Of a stretch of DNA of 6,116 nt, positions 1 to 5,815 are shown piece by piece. This DNA is from Clostridia bacterium (lineage in GTDB: Bacteria > Bacillota > Clostridia > Christensenellales > DTU072). The DNA lies in assembly GCA_028703745.1 (NCBI GenBank), contig JAQVME010000092.1, positions 1 through 6,116 on the forward strand, given 5' to 3'. The translations under genes and the position numbers were made by a program. The notes under the pieces are model-generated. The model had not been told where the DNA came from. It searched no databases and was given only the letters and a program-made list of their open reading frames with translations. The first letter of the stretch is position 1. Each line of letters starts with the position of its first letter.

Positions 1-372
1 CACGAATTCTGCAAGCTCGCTTCTGATTCCCGCCACATGGCTATGCGCTACGGATTTGGCGTCTATTACGGCAAGCGCCGAAAGTCCGCCCCTGCCGTCA
101 CTCATACATACTGCCCTTACGAACATGCCGTCGGCGCATTGCTCCATAATGTCTGGCACAAAAGATAAGTTGCCCGACAAAAAATATTGTTTTTGCGTGT
201 AGTCAGTCGGAGTTATTTCCTCCCGGGCGTAGCCGAGCTGCCAGTTTTCTCCGGAATAACTGCTGTGCTTGGCTTTGTAATAATGTATAGGAAGCACGAT
301 AACAACGGCAGAAAATACCACCGCCATAATAGCTACTATAGTATACAGTAATCTTTTTCTCATAACCCTCAT
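1..372 (-). CDS. Membrane-anchored protein resembling neutral/alkaline ceramidase, N-terminal part (cut by window edge)
   Basis: The reading frame is open from the window edge up to 372, giving 124 codons of an N-terminus; the C-terminal part lies outside. Two in-frame ATGs are possible, at 372-370 and 363-361. An in-frame TAA at 378-376 excludes anything further upstream. Neither start has a convincing ribosome binding site. The protein begins with Arg/Lys residues and a hydrophobic segment of about 20 residues (roughly residues 9-29), which looks like a signal anchor. After it come GYAREEITP, then DGMFVRAVCMSDG, then a segment with VIDAKS and IRSELAEF. This order resembles the N-terminal domain of neutral/alkaline non-lysosomal ceramidases: an xDITP-like motif, a region where ligand or metal is handled, ARAxxxxDG, then a D-containing strand followed by an IRxxL helix. 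That family hydrolyses the amide bond of ceramides. The family call comes from remembered motif order, and the catalytic residues are outside the window, so activity cannot be judged. The gene lies 50 nt downstream of the dCMP deaminase with no visible terminator, so it is probably co-transcribed with it. Confidence 0.5.
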   Translation of the reverse strand, partial: MRVMRKRLLYTIVAIMAVVFSAVVIVLPIHYYKAKHSSYSGENWQLGYAREEITPTDYTQKQYFLSGNLSFVPDIMEQCADGMFVRAVCMSDGRGGLSALAVIDAKSVAHSHVAGIRSELAEFV

Positions 373-422
373 TGCTTACGGTTTTTCTTATTCTCGGCTT
401 TCTTATACCTTACGGGCAGTCA

Positions 423-878
423 TTATTCAAGTTCGCCGTATTTTTGTATTTCTACGCCGGCTTCCTCGAAAAGCTGCAACGAAAAATCATCGGGATAGCC
501 TTCTTTGAATACCACTCTCTTGATGCCGCTGTTTATTATCATTTTTGCGCAAATGGTACACGGCTGATGCGTACAATACATTACTGCGCCCTCAACGGAC
601 ACGCCTATCTTGGCGGCTTGAATTATGGCATTCTGCTCGGCGTGCACGGCGTAGCAAAGTTCGTGTCTGGTGCCCGACGGAATATTGAGTTTTTTTCTCA
701 TGCATTCGCCTTTTTCTTTGCAACTCACGATTCCGCTGCTGGCTCCGTTGTAGCCTGTCGTCAGAATTCTTTTGTTTCTGGTTATTATGGCGCCCACCTG
801 CCTGTTTTCTTGGTAGCAAGATGACCAGCTGCTGACAAGCTCGGCCATTTCCATAAATCTCTTATCCCATTTGTCCAT
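423..878 (-). CDS. dCMP deaminase (ComEB-type, cytidine/deoxycytidylate deaminase family)
   Basis: This 151-residue protein should be a cytosolic zinc enzyme that deaminates dCMP to dUMP, supplying dUMP for thymidylate synthesis. The catalytic signature is complete: HAEQNAI at residues 79-85 (His79 zinc ligand, Glu81 proton shuttle) and PCTIC at 106-110 (Cys107 and Cys110 zinc ligands). Upstream, GYNGASSG (42-49), Cys53, Cys59 and the stretch up to Cys75 match the part of dCMP deaminases that binds substrate and often a second, structural zinc. The length fits short bacterial dCMP deaminases; the Bacillus ComEB protein is longer. The ATG at 878-876 is supported by a GAGG five nt upstream. A well-formed promoter lies 24-59 nt upstream. 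The stop is TAA at 425-423, followed after 50 nt by the ceramidase-like gene on the same strand. Other members of the family act on free cytidine or tRNA, but the Cys/Gly-rich insertion before the HAE motif favours dCMP. Confidence 0.93.
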   Translation of the reverse strand: MDKWDKRFMEMAELVSSWSSCYQENRQVGAIITRNKRILTTGYNGASSGIVSCKEKGECMRKKLNIPSGTRHELCYAVHAEQNAIIQAAKIGVSVEGAVMYCTHQPCTICAKMIINSGIKRVVFKEGYPDDFSLQLFEEAGVEIQKYGELE

Positions 879-883
879 AAGTA

Positions 884-887
884 CCTC
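884..887 (-). promoter_or_regulatory. Ribosome binding site of the dCMP deaminase gene
   Basis: On the minus strand the sequence reads GAGG, five nt before the ATG at 878. It is the only good Shine-Dalgarno match near this start and fixes it. An ATG overlapping the site (889-887) is in another frame. Confidence 0.7.
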
Positions 888-908
888 ATAATTGCTTGAT
901 TAACATAA

Positions 909-937
909 ATGATAACACATTGCAAAAGGTTTTGCAA
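909..937 (-). promoter_or_regulatory. Extended -10 promoter of the dCMP deaminase operon
   Basis: On the minus strand a -35 box TTGCAA (937-932) is separated by exactly 17 nt from a -10 box TATCAT (914-909). The -10 box is preceded by TG plus one base, making an extended -10. The predicted transcript start is near 902, leaving a leader of about 24 nt that contains the GAGG ribosome binding site. It would drive the dCMP deaminase and probably the ceramidase-like gene after it. The -35 box and spacer coincide with a perfect inverted repeat, so the promoter may be regulated. The call is by eye, from consensus and spacing. Confidence 0.65.
920..937. repeat. Perfect inverted repeat (8+2+8) over the deaminase promoter, possible operator
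   Basis: The sequence reads TTGCAAAA, GG, TTTTGCAA: two perfectly complementary 8-bp arms around a 2-bp centre. It covers the -35 box and most of the spacer of the minus-strand promoter. That is the usual place for a dimeric repressor to bind. No T-run follows the repeat on either strand, which argues against a terminator. The repressor is unknown, and I do not recognise the site as NrdR, LexA, CcpA or Fur type. Confidence 0.45.
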
Positions 938-941
938 GACG

Positions 942-966
942 GCTAAAAACCCATTTGTCTTTTAGC
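942..966. repeat. Imperfectly placed inverted repeat in the intergenic region
   Basis: GCTAAAA (942-948) is complementary to TTTTAGC (960-966) across an 11-nt loop. It lies upstream of the deaminase -35 box, outside either gene. It has no adjoining U-tract, is A/T-rich and would form only a weak hairpin. It could be a second protein-binding site or chance in A/T-rich DNA. Confidence 0.25.
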
Positions 967-1058
967 ATATAACATTATATACAAAAATTTTATAAAAGTA
1001 ATAAAAAATTTATATATAGTTACGGTTTTTGTCAGGTTATATCAAAAAAAGGCAGTCA

Positions 1059-1064
1059 TATAAT
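1059..1064 (+). promoter_or_regulatory. Possible -10 box before the SPOR-like gene
   Basis: A perfect TATAAT lies 6 nt before the ATG at 1070. No good -35 box sits 16-18 nt upstream; the best is TTATAT at 1037-1042 with a 16-nt spacer. If used, transcription would begin at about 1070-1071. The mRNA would then be leaderless for the ATG at 1070, or carry a leader of about 40 nt for the next in-frame ATG at 1112. The surrounding 960-1069 stretch is very A/T-rich, so a chance match is possible. Confidence 0.3.
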
Positions 1065-1069
1065 GTATT

Positions 1070-1819
1070 ATGTCGAAGATTGATTATTCGCAGTTCTATG
1101 TTCGGAATTATATGCAAAAAAGCCTGCCCGTCAAGAAACAAGACACGCGTTCGGAACCGAAAAAAAACCGCAAGTCGAGAAAAAAGGCGCTTTTTTTCAT
1201 AGTCGTAATAATTCTTGTCGCATCGCTGTTTGCCGTAAACTTCCTTTATGAGGGCAAGATATTCGCCGGCATGCGCGCATGGATAACAAACGAAAAGACT
1301 GAGGACTTCTATCTGGTGACAAAAAGCTTTCAGGAGCGTGAAAAGGCGTACGCGCAGTCGCTTCTGGTGCGTCAGTCGGGCGCCGGCGGGTATATTTTTC
1401 AGCAAGAGGATTATATCGTCGTGTATTCGGTGTATCTGAACGAGGAGGACGCGAAGTCCGTGTCGGCAAAAAACGCGCAAACTAAGGTATTGAGCAAAAG
1501 GATACTTGTCAAAGAAGCCCTATATGAACATATATGCAAAACCCTGCGCGAGCTTGTCAGCGCTGCCTCGCAGCTCGAGGACGGTTCAATCTATGAAGCA
1601 AAATTTCTCGAAATATGCGCCGTTGCCAAAGCCGGACTTGTCGAGCAAAAACAAAAGCTCTACAAAGAAAAGACAGCCAGCGACGAGTATATAAGCTTGC
1701 TCGACCTGTTGACAGGCGGGCTTTCCGCGCTCGACACCCCTTCCCCTTCGCGCACCAAGCTTATCGGAGATCTCCGGTATGTCATTACTTCGGCGCTGAT
1801 TAACATGCCTGCATTATGA
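1070..1819 (+). CDS. Single-pass membrane protein with SPOR-like region, function unknown
   Basis: The product has 249 residues if started at 1070. A basic N-terminal tail (Lys/Arg-rich, about residues 17-39) is followed by one hydrophobic segment (about 40-60, LFFIVVIILVASLFAVNFL). This predicts a type II protein with its bulk outside the membrane. Residues about 79-132 resemble a SPOR domain: DFYLVTKSF, an Ala-rich helix, a Gly-rich turn, then DYIVVYSVYLNEEDAKSV. SPOR domains bind denuded peptidoglycan at septa and are found in division and spore-formation proteins. The remainder (about 139-249) looks mostly helical, is charged, and matches nothing I recognise. The ATG at 1070 lacks a Shine-Dalgarno within normal distance (the nearest is AAGG ending 17 nt upstream). 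The in-frame ATG at 1112 (Met15) has a weak GGA five nt upstream and would keep both the basic tail and the anchor. It is the only plus-strand gene here, divergent from the deaminase and convergent with the DUF4363 gene across 33 nt that contain no obvious terminator. The SPOR call rests on pattern, not a search. Confidence 0.65.
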   Translation: MSKIDYSQFYVRNYMQKSLPVKKQDTRSEPKKNRKSRKKALFFIVVIILVASLFAVNFLYEGKIFAGMRAWITNEKTEDFYLVTKSFQEREKAYAQSLLVRQSGAGGYIFQQEDYIVVYSVYLNEEDAKSVSAKNAQTKVLSKRILVKEALYEHICKTLRELVSAASQLEDGSIYEAKFLEICAVAKAGLVEQKQKLYKEKTASDEYISLLDLLTGGLSALDTPSPSRTKLIGDLRYVITSALINMPAL

Positions 1820-1852
1820 CGGTTGCATATCTTACCTTCAGGGCGTTCGACC

Positions 1853-2221
1853 TTATACTATGTTTTGGAATCTGAAGCTATACACGTCATTTAGCCTTAC
1901 CGAATACTCTTTCAGTCGGTGAAGCAACGTTATTGCGGCCTTGTCGTCACCCGCAAGCGCCGCGCCCGTAATTTCGTTGTAGAGTACAGACACCTCGTTT
2001 AATTCAAAATGGGGAATGAAGAACTCCAAACCCTTGTGCTTTTTTTCAATCCATTGCCGCGTTTCGTCAATCTTTTGAAGGTCAATTTGCTCGTCCTCAA
2101 GCAGCTCGTCAACCCTTTCTTCCAGCTGTTCAAAGGCGTTGTTTATATAAATCAGTTCAAATATGCCGCCGGCAAGCATAAGCGCGCCGACAATTATTAC
2201 GATTATCAGCTTAGATTTCAT
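1853..2221 (-). CDS. DUF4363 family small membrane protein
   Basis: This 122-residue protein has an N-terminal membrane anchor (about residues 5-26), then a charged, probably coiled-coil helix rich in Glu/Leu (about 28-53). The rest resembles the DUF4363 family: Trp57, a run of Lys, FFIPHFELNEV at 67-77 with the conserved-looking His71, and a C-terminal helix. The biochemical role is unknown. Genes of this family commonly sit next to DUF421 genes in clostridia, and that is the arrangement here. Its ATG lies inside the end of the DUF421 gene (11-bp overlap), with a GAGG six nt upstream, so the two are probably translationally coupled and may work as a membrane pair. The gene ends 33 nt from the convergent SPOR-like gene. 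Confidence 0.8.
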   Translation of the reverse strand: MKSKLIIVIIVGALMLAGGIFELIYINNAFEQLEERVDELLEDEQIDLQKIDETRQWIEKKHKGLEFFIPHFELNEVSVLYNEITGAALAGDDKAAITLLHRLKEYSVRLNDVYSFRFQNIV

Positions 2222-2885
2222 GGGTAACCTCGAACGTGACGTATTTGCCGTACTTAGGTTGTATAAAAATCTTTTTTGATTCGGCGGTAAGCAGCAGTAT
2301 GTCTTTGACGTTTAGTTTCCTGTCTCGAATGATTCTTTCGAGATTCTCTTTTTTGCCGTTTATCATCGCAAGATTCTCACCCATTATTTTACCCTCTACT
2401 ATCAATGTCGCCGGTACGGTTCGGGGCGGCTCGGCGGTGTCATTTGACAATACGGAAAGCTTGCCGTTGGTCTCAATAACAGCGTAGCTCACCTCTTCAA
2501 TTGAGAAATAGCCCTGCCCCCTTATCATTTCAAGAATGTCGTTTACGTTCAGATTGAGCTTTTTCAAAATTTCATAATTGATGCCGTTACCGTCAATGAT
2601 TATCATAGGCTGACCGTTAACAAACTTCCGGAATTTTATGCATTTTGTGCTGATGTGCGTCATAATATAATGCGCGATAAAAACCGTAAAAAGGGGTATC
2701 AAACCATAAAGAATGGGAGTAGAAACGTCCTGCATTGGAGTACTGGCAAGCTCTGCCACCGCCAGCACTATTACAAATTCAAAGGGCTGAAACTCTCCTA
2801 TGGTGCGCTTGCCCATAAAGCGCAAACCTATGACTAAAAACAATAATATAATCAGGGAGCGTGCTATCATTACTAACATAACCAT
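2211..2885 (-). CDS. DUF421 / YetF-like membrane protein
   Basis: The product has 224 residues, close to the usual length of YetF-type proteins. Three hydrophobic segments lie at about 3-23, 36-52 and 58-79, with the family-like motif GKRTIGEFQPFEFVIVLAVAEL linking the first two. The cytosolic part shows the two DUF421 repeats. The first has GQPMIIIDGNGI, then an Asn/Leu-rich helix, RGQGYFSIEEVSYAVIE and NGKLSVL. The second has PATLIVEGKI, ENLAMINGK, then DILLLTAES and KIFIQPKYG. The function is not established; relatives occur in Bacillus (YetF, YdfR, YrbG), and DUF421 proteins have been connected with spore membrane properties. The ATG at 2885 has no Shine-Dalgarno in the 22 nt after the uvrA stop; in-frame ATGs at 2879 and 2870 do no better. 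Translation may depend on ribosomes finishing uvrA. The gene overlaps the DUF4363 gene by 11 bp and probably shares a transcript with uvrA. Confidence 0.9.
   Translation of the reverse strand: MVMLVMIARSLIILLFLVIGLRFMGKRTIGEFQPFEFVIVLAVAELASTPMQDVSTPILYGLIPLFTVFIAHYIMTHISTKCIKFRKFVNGQPMIIIDGNGINYEILKKLNLNVNDILEMIRGQGYFSIEEVSYAVIETNGKLSVLSNDTAEPPRTVPATLIVEGKIMGENLAMINGKKENLERIIRDRKLNVKDILLLTAESKKIFIQPKYGKYVTFEVTHEI
2228..2231 (-). promoter_or_regulatory. Ribosome binding site of the DUF4363 gene, inside the DUF421 gene
   Basis: GAGG on the minus strand lies six nt before the ATG at 2221 and is embedded in the last codons of the DUF421 gene. It decides the DUF4363 start and supports coupled translation of the pair. 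Confidence 0.65.
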
Positions 2886-2907
2886 AGCATAATTGATTTT
2901 GGGTTTT

Positions 2908-5730
2908 TTATTCCTTTGTCAATACCTTCCTCAGATATTCTCCCGTAAAGCTGCCCTTACATTGCGCTATCTGTTCCGGTGTTCCCGAGCAAATAAGCTC
3001 GCCGCCGCCGTCGCCGCCCTCGGGACCCAGATCTATGACATAATCGGCTATCTTGATAATATCCAGATTGTGCTCGATAACTATGACGGTATTCTCAGCG
3101 TCGACTAGCCTTTGTAGCATATAAATGAGTTTCTCGACATCAGCCATATGCAAACCGGTGGTCGGCTCATCGAGGATATAGACAGTCTTTCCCGTCGAAC
3201 GCCTGCTCAGCTCTGTAGCCAGCTTTATTCTTTGCGCCTCGCCGCCCGAGAAGGTCGTGGCGGGCTGTCCGAGCCTGATATAGCCCAGACCGACTTCTTG
3301 TATGGTTTTTAGCTTGTTGAAAATTCTCGGAATGTTTGAAAAGAAATCACACGCCTCGTCGACGGTCATTTCCAGCACCTCATAAATGTTCTTGCCCTTG
3401 TATTTTACTTCAAGAGTTTCTCTGTTGTAACGTCGGCTGTTGCACACCTCGCACGGCACATACACGTCGGGCAGAAAGTGCATTTCTATCTTGATAATGC
3501 CGTCGCCGGAGCAGTTCTCGCACCTGCCGCCTTTTACGTTGAAGGAAAACCTTCCCGCGCCGTAGCCTCGCGCCCGCGCCTCTGCTGTCATAGCGAACAG
3601 CTCGCGGATATAGGTGAACACGCCCGTATAAGTAGCTGCATTGGACCTTGGGGTGCGCCCTATAGGACTTTGGTCTATGGCTATGACTTTGTCGCAATGC
3701 TCCAGTCCTGCTATTTCGTCATATTTTCCCTCATTCAGCCTCGAACCGTTCAGTTCGTTTGATAAATGAGGGAACAGTATGCCATTGACTAAGGAGGATT
3801 TACCGCTGCCGCTGACTCCGGTAACAACGTTCAAGCAGCCTAGAGGAAAATCTACGTTGATGCTTTTTAAGTTATTTTGTTTGGCGCCCGTGACACTGAG
3901 AAATCTGGTTTCGGGTTTTCTACGCCTTTCGGGCATAGCGATAAACCTCTTCCCCGAAAGGAACTGACCCGTTAGCGACCTCTCGCACGCCATAACGTCG
4001 TCAATATTGCCCTCAACTACTATTTCTCCGCCGTGCACTCCTGCCAAAGGACCAATGTCCACAAGATAATCCGCCGCGCGTATGGTCTCCTCGTCGTGCT
4101 CGACGACAATCAGCGTATTGCCCAAATCCCGCAGCCTTTTCAGCGTGGAGATAAGGCGGCCGTTGTCTCTCTGGTGCAAGCCAATGCTAGGCTCGTCAAG
4201 GATATAAAGCACTCCCATAAGACCGCTGCCTATCTGTGTGGCAAGCCGTATTCTCTGCGCCTCACCGCCGCTCAGCGTGCCGCTTGAACGTGAAAGCATC
4301 AGGTATCCCAACCCGACGTCAATAAGAAAGTTTATTCTTGCAAGAATCTCTTTCAATATGGGCGCGGATATGATTTTGTCCCTATTTGACAGCTCCAAAC
4401 CGTTTAGAAACGTCGGCAATCTGGCTATGGGTATGTCTGTCACCTCGTTTATGTTTCTGCCGTTTATGCGTATGGAAAGCACCTGCTTGGTCAATCTCCT
4501 TCCGCCGCACTCCTCGCAAGGCTGGCTGGTCATAAGCCGTTCTATATCCCTTTTTACGCCTTCTGAAGAGGTTTCGGAGTACCGCCTTGTAAGGTTGTTT
4601 ACTATTCCTTCGAAGCTGGCGCTGTATTCGGCGTTGAACCTCTCGGACTGCCACGCCATCTTGAGTTTTTCGCCGTCGTTGCCGTACATAATTATTTTTT
4701 GAATATGCTCGGGCAACTCCTTGTATGGCGTATCCATGGAGAACTTGTACCTTTTTGACAGCGCCTGAAATTGCATATTCGAGATTCTGCCCATATCAAG
4801 GCTCCAGCCGCCGACCTTTATGGCGCCTTGGTTGAGGCTGAGGCTCTTATCGGGAATGAGCTTGTCTATGTCTATTTCGCTACGGAAGCCGAGCCCCATA
4901 CACTTGGGACACGCTCCGTACGGGCTGTTGAAAGAAAACATTCTCGGCGTAATTTCGCCCAGTGTAATGTCACAATCGGGACAGGCGTATTTCGTCGAAT
5001 ATAGCTCCTCTTTTCCGTCATAATCAACGCTTACCAGTCCTTCGGCAAGTTTCAAAGCCGTTTCGATGCTGTCGCTCAATCTGCGGTTTATGCCTTCTTT
5101 TATGACCAGCCGGTCTATGACTACGCTTATATCATGCTTTTGGTATTTCTCAAGTTTTATTTCTTCGTCAAGCGATACTATCTGCCCGTCCACCTTGGCG
5201 CGGACATACCCGTTCTTTCGCAAGCTCTCGAACTGCTTCTGGTATTCGCCCTTCCTTCCTCGCACTATGGGCGCCATTACCATTATTCTCGTACCCTCTT
5301 CCCTTGACAGTACCTTGTCGGTTATTTGGTCGATGGTAATACTATATATCTCTTTGCCGCATTCCGGACAGTGCGGCACGCCAATTCGCGCATACAGCAG
5401 TCGCAAATAGTCGTATATCTCCGTCACTGTGCCCACCGTCGAGCGGGGGTTGTTGGACGTGGTTTTTTGGTCGATGGAAATGGCAGGAGACAGCCCCTCT
5501 ATGCTTTCGACATCGGGCTTGTCCATTTGCCCGAGAAACTGACGGGCGTAAGAAGAAAGGCTCTCGACGTACCGCCTCTGCCCCTCTGCAAAAATAGTGT
5601 CAAATGCCAGCGAGGACTTGCCGCTGCCGCTGAGACCTGTAAAAACCACCAGCTTGTCTCTGGGAATAGTGACGTTTATGTCTTTGAGGTTGTGCTGTTT
5701 TGCGCCCCTTACTACTATGTTGCTGTTCAT
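2908..5730 (-). CDS. uvrA: Excinuclease ABC subunit A (UvrA)
   Basis: UvrA is the cytosolic ATPase that dimerises, loads UvrB and recognises bulky DNA lesions in nucleotide excision repair. The protein is complete at 940 residues, the normal length. Both ABC modules are intact. Walker A sites are GLSGSGKSS (32-40) and GVSGSGKSS (638-646). Signatures are LSGGE (486-490) and FSGGE (827-831). Walker B sites are ILDEPS (510-515) and ILDEPT (852-857), with switch histidines His545 and His887. The UvrB-binding and insertion region (about 120-250) follows the first Walker A. Zinc modules are present: Cys250/253/274/277 in the first half and Cys737/740/760/763 in the second. Further CxxC pairs lie at 121/124 and 405/408; I know the second pair from other UvrA proteins. 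The start at 5730 is supported by GAGGAG seven nt upstream. It follows uvrB by 85 nt on the same strand, the common Firmicute order. No frameshift or missing key residue is seen. Confidence 0.99.
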   Translation of the reverse strand: MNSNIVVRGAKQHNLKDINVTIPRDKLVVFTGLSGSGKSSLAFDTIFAEGQRRYVESLSSYARQFLGQMDKPDVESIEGLSPAISIDQKTTSNNPRSTVGTVTEIYDYLRLLYARIGVPHCPECGKEIYSITIDQITDKVLSREEGTRIMVMAPIVRGRKGEYQKQFESLRKNGYVRAKVDGQIVSLDEEIKLEKYQKHDISVVIDRLVIKEGINRRLSDSIETALKLAEGLVSVDYDGKEELYSTKYACPDCDITLGEITPRMFSFNSPYGACPKCMGLGFRSEIDIDKLIPDKSLSLNQGAIKVGGWSLDMGRISNMQFQALSKRYKFSMDTPYKELPEHIQKIIMYGNDGEKLKMAWQSERFNAEYSASFEGIVNNLTRRYSETSSEGVKRDIERLMTSQPCEECGGRRLTKQVLSIRINGRNINEVTDIPIARLPTFLNGLELSNRDKIISAPILKEILARINFLIDVGLGYLMLSRSSGTLSGGEAQRIRLATQIGSGLMGVLYILDEPSIGLHQRDNGRLISTLKRLRDLGNTLIVVEHDEETIRAADYLVDIGPLAGVHGGEIVVEGNIDDVMACERSLTGQFLSGKRFIAMPERRRKPETRFLSVTGAKQNNLKSINVDFPLGCLNVVTGVSGSGKSSLVNGILFPHLSNELNGSRLNEGKYDEIAGLEHCDKVIAIDQSPIGRTPRSNAATYTGVFTYIRELFAMTAEARARGYGAGRFSFNVKGGRCENCSGDGIIKIEMHFLPDVYVPCEVCNSRRYNRETLEVKYKGKNIYEVLEMTVDEACDFFSNIPRIFNKLKTIQEVGLGYIRLGQPATTFSGGEAQRIKLATELSRRSTGKTVYILDEPTTGLHMADVEKLIYMLQRLVDAENTVIVIEHNLDIIKIADYVIDLGPEGGDGGGELICSGTPEQIAQCKGSFTGEYLRKVLTKE

Positions 5731-5737
5731 CAGAATG

Positions 5738-5743
5738 CTCCTC
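5738..5743 (-). promoter_or_regulatory. Ribosome binding site of uvrA
   Basis: GAGGAG on the minus strand lies seven nt before the ATG at 5730. It is the strongest Shine-Dalgarno in the window and fixes the uvrA start. Confidence 0.8.
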
Positions 5744-5776
5744 GTTCGGAAGATAGCTTCTTTATCCGTTCTATCT

Positions 5777-5806
5777 ATTATAGTCTATTCTTGCGGTATA
5801 AACCAA
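5777..5806 (-). promoter_or_regulatory. Possible internal promoter between uvrB and uvrA
   Basis: In the 85-nt gap the minus strand reads TTGGTT (5806-5801), an 18-nt spacer, then a perfect TATAAT (5782-5777). Transcription would start near 5770, leaving a leader of about 40 nt that carries the uvrA ribosome binding site. The -35 box matches the consensus only in TTG. It could allow uvrA and the two DUF genes to be made independently of uvrB. No LexA-type box of the GAACnnnnGTTC form is visible here. Confidence 0.35.
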
Positions 5807-5815
5807 TAAATGCCG

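Noticed and set aside
372..824. Plus-strand open frame of 150 codons opposite the dCMP deaminase
   Set aside because: It lies antisense to a gene with full catalytic motifs, has no ribosome binding site or family resemblance, and is a shadow frame.
942..966. Inverted repeat as a rho-independent terminator
   Set aside because: The stem is A/T-rich, no U-tract follows, and the region lies between divergent gene starts where no terminator is expected.
974..979. Minus-strand TATAAT as an additional deaminase promoter
   Set aside because: No acceptable -35 box lies 16-18 nt upstream (ATTACT or TATTAC only), and the stretch is so A/T-rich that such matches are expected.
1037..1480. Minus-strand open frame of 147 codons opposite the SPOR-like gene
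   Set aside because: The plus frame has a coherent anchor plus SPOR-like layout, while this frame is Arg/Leu-rich with no domain and extends into the A/T-rich promoter region.
1765..1776. Perfect 12-bp palindrome CGGAGATCTCCG
   Set aside because: It lies inside the SPOR-like coding sequence, has no loop for a hairpin and no T-run, and a single copy of this length can occur by chance.
1820..1852. Bidirectional terminator between the convergent SPOR-like and DUF4363 genes
   Set aside because: The 33 nt contain no stable stem followed by a T-run on either strand.
5731..5760. Possible LexA (SOS) box before uvrA, from CGAAC at the ribosome binding site
   Set aside because: The second half GTTCG is absent; the sequence after CGAAC reads GAGGAGCATTC, which is simply the ribosome binding site region.
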